DNA from: Pseudomonadota bacterium
Lineage (GTDB): Bacteria > Pseudomonadota > Gammaproteobacteria > Steroidobacterales > Steroidobacteraceae
Length of the DNA stretch: 23,056 nt
Direction: 5' to 3'
Assembly: GCA_023433465.1 (NCBI GenBank)
Contig: JAEZCR010000091.1
Span: 1 to 23,056, forward strand
Positions 22,975 to 23,056 of this stretch are shown one piece after another. Numbering within the stretch: position 1 is the first letter of the stretch; every line of letters starts with the position of its first letter. Below the pieces are notes generated by a model. The model ran no database searches. It was not told the DNA's origin and was given only the letters and a program-made list of their open reading frames with translations. A program made the position numbers and the translations under genes.

Positions 22975-23056
22975 ATGAATGCCGATCAGAAACCCATCGT
23001 CCTCGCCTATTCCGGCGGCCTCGACACCTCGTTCCTGGTGCCCTGGCTCAAGGACA
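22975..23056 (+). CDS. argG: Argininosuccinate synthase, N-terminal fragment cut by the window edge
   Basis: Only 27 full codons are visible: MNADQKP, then IVLAYSGGLDTSFLVPWLKD. The SGGLDTS segment is the ATP-pyrophosphatase P-loop of argininosuccinate synthase, which joins citrulline and aspartate in arginine synthesis. The gene runs off the right edge. The ATG at 22975 follows the argR stop by 6 bases with only a weak ribosome site (GAGTCTG), consistent with coupled translation. The P-loop motif together with the argR neighbour makes the assignment safe despite the short sequence. Confidence 0.92.
   Translation, partial: MNADQKPIVLAYSGGLDTSFLVPWLKD

Noticed and set aside
1..23056. GTTAG/CTAAC motif that seemed recurrent near gene ends
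   Set aside because: About ten occurrences on both strands is not above what base composition would give.
1..23056. CRISPR arrays, tRNA genes, insertion sequences, integrases, toxin-antitoxin or defence genes
   Set aside because: I saw no regularly spaced repeats, cloverleaf-like sequences, transposase motifs or recognised defence domains while reading both strands.

Overview
The window is a gene-dense stretch of a high-G+C Gram-negative chromosome. TamA/TamB, a YdbH-type AsmA-like protein, several lipoproteins and ArgR next to argG point to a gammaproteobacterium. My best guess is the Steroidobacter/Nevskia/Xanthomonadales side, but this is inferred from gene content and remembered protein similarity, with no marker gene to prove it. 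I see no tRNA, rRNA, CRISPR array, transposase, integrase or prophage gene. The region reads as ordinary core and lineage-specific chromosome.

Layout. 1-1016 (-): a response regulator with a C-terminal membrane anchor, cut by the left edge. 1377-4148 (-): a GT4 glycosyltransferase preceded by a PAP2 phosphatase, then a DUF6279-type lipoprotein whose start codon overlaps that of the divergent ydbH-like gene. 4147-8092 (+): ydbH-like gene, a DUF1318 (YdbL) lipoprotein that looks like YnbE and YdbL in one chain, an intrinsic terminator that falls inside the beginning of an alpha/beta hydrolase ORF, the hydrolase, and a tiny Ala-rich lipoprotein. 8115-10619 (-): the YadG/YadH ABC exporter with a secreted TonB_C-domain protein upstream. 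10936-12287: an unknown gene (-) and an orphan FlhC-like regulator (+), divergent around an AT-rich inverted repeat. 12338-14053 (+): nudC and an NRDE/TANGO2-type protein. 14140-20383 (+): tamA-tamB-alkB with overlapping stop and start codons. 20384-22047 (-): a YiiX-type cysteine hydrolase and a secreted six-cysteine protein of unknown function. 22097-23056 (+): a YciI-like protein, then argR with an ARG-box-like palindrome upstream and the first codons of argG.

Functional theme. Much of the window serves the cell envelope. Two AsmA-like bridge proteins implicated in phospholipid transport to the outer membrane (YdbH-like and TamB) lie about 10 kb apart, together with their partners (a DUF1318 lipoprotein and TamA), a PAP2 phosphatase and glycosyltransferase, an ABC-2 exporter, several small or unknown lipoproteins and a YiiX hydrolase. 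The most interesting signals are the apparent YnbE-YdbL merger, the membrane-tethered receiver protein without a recognisable output domain, the FlhC-like gene with its divergent unknown partner, and several unusual gene junctions: overlapping divergent starts, a terminator inside an ORF, and abutting convergent stops. I see no clear case for a wholly new system.
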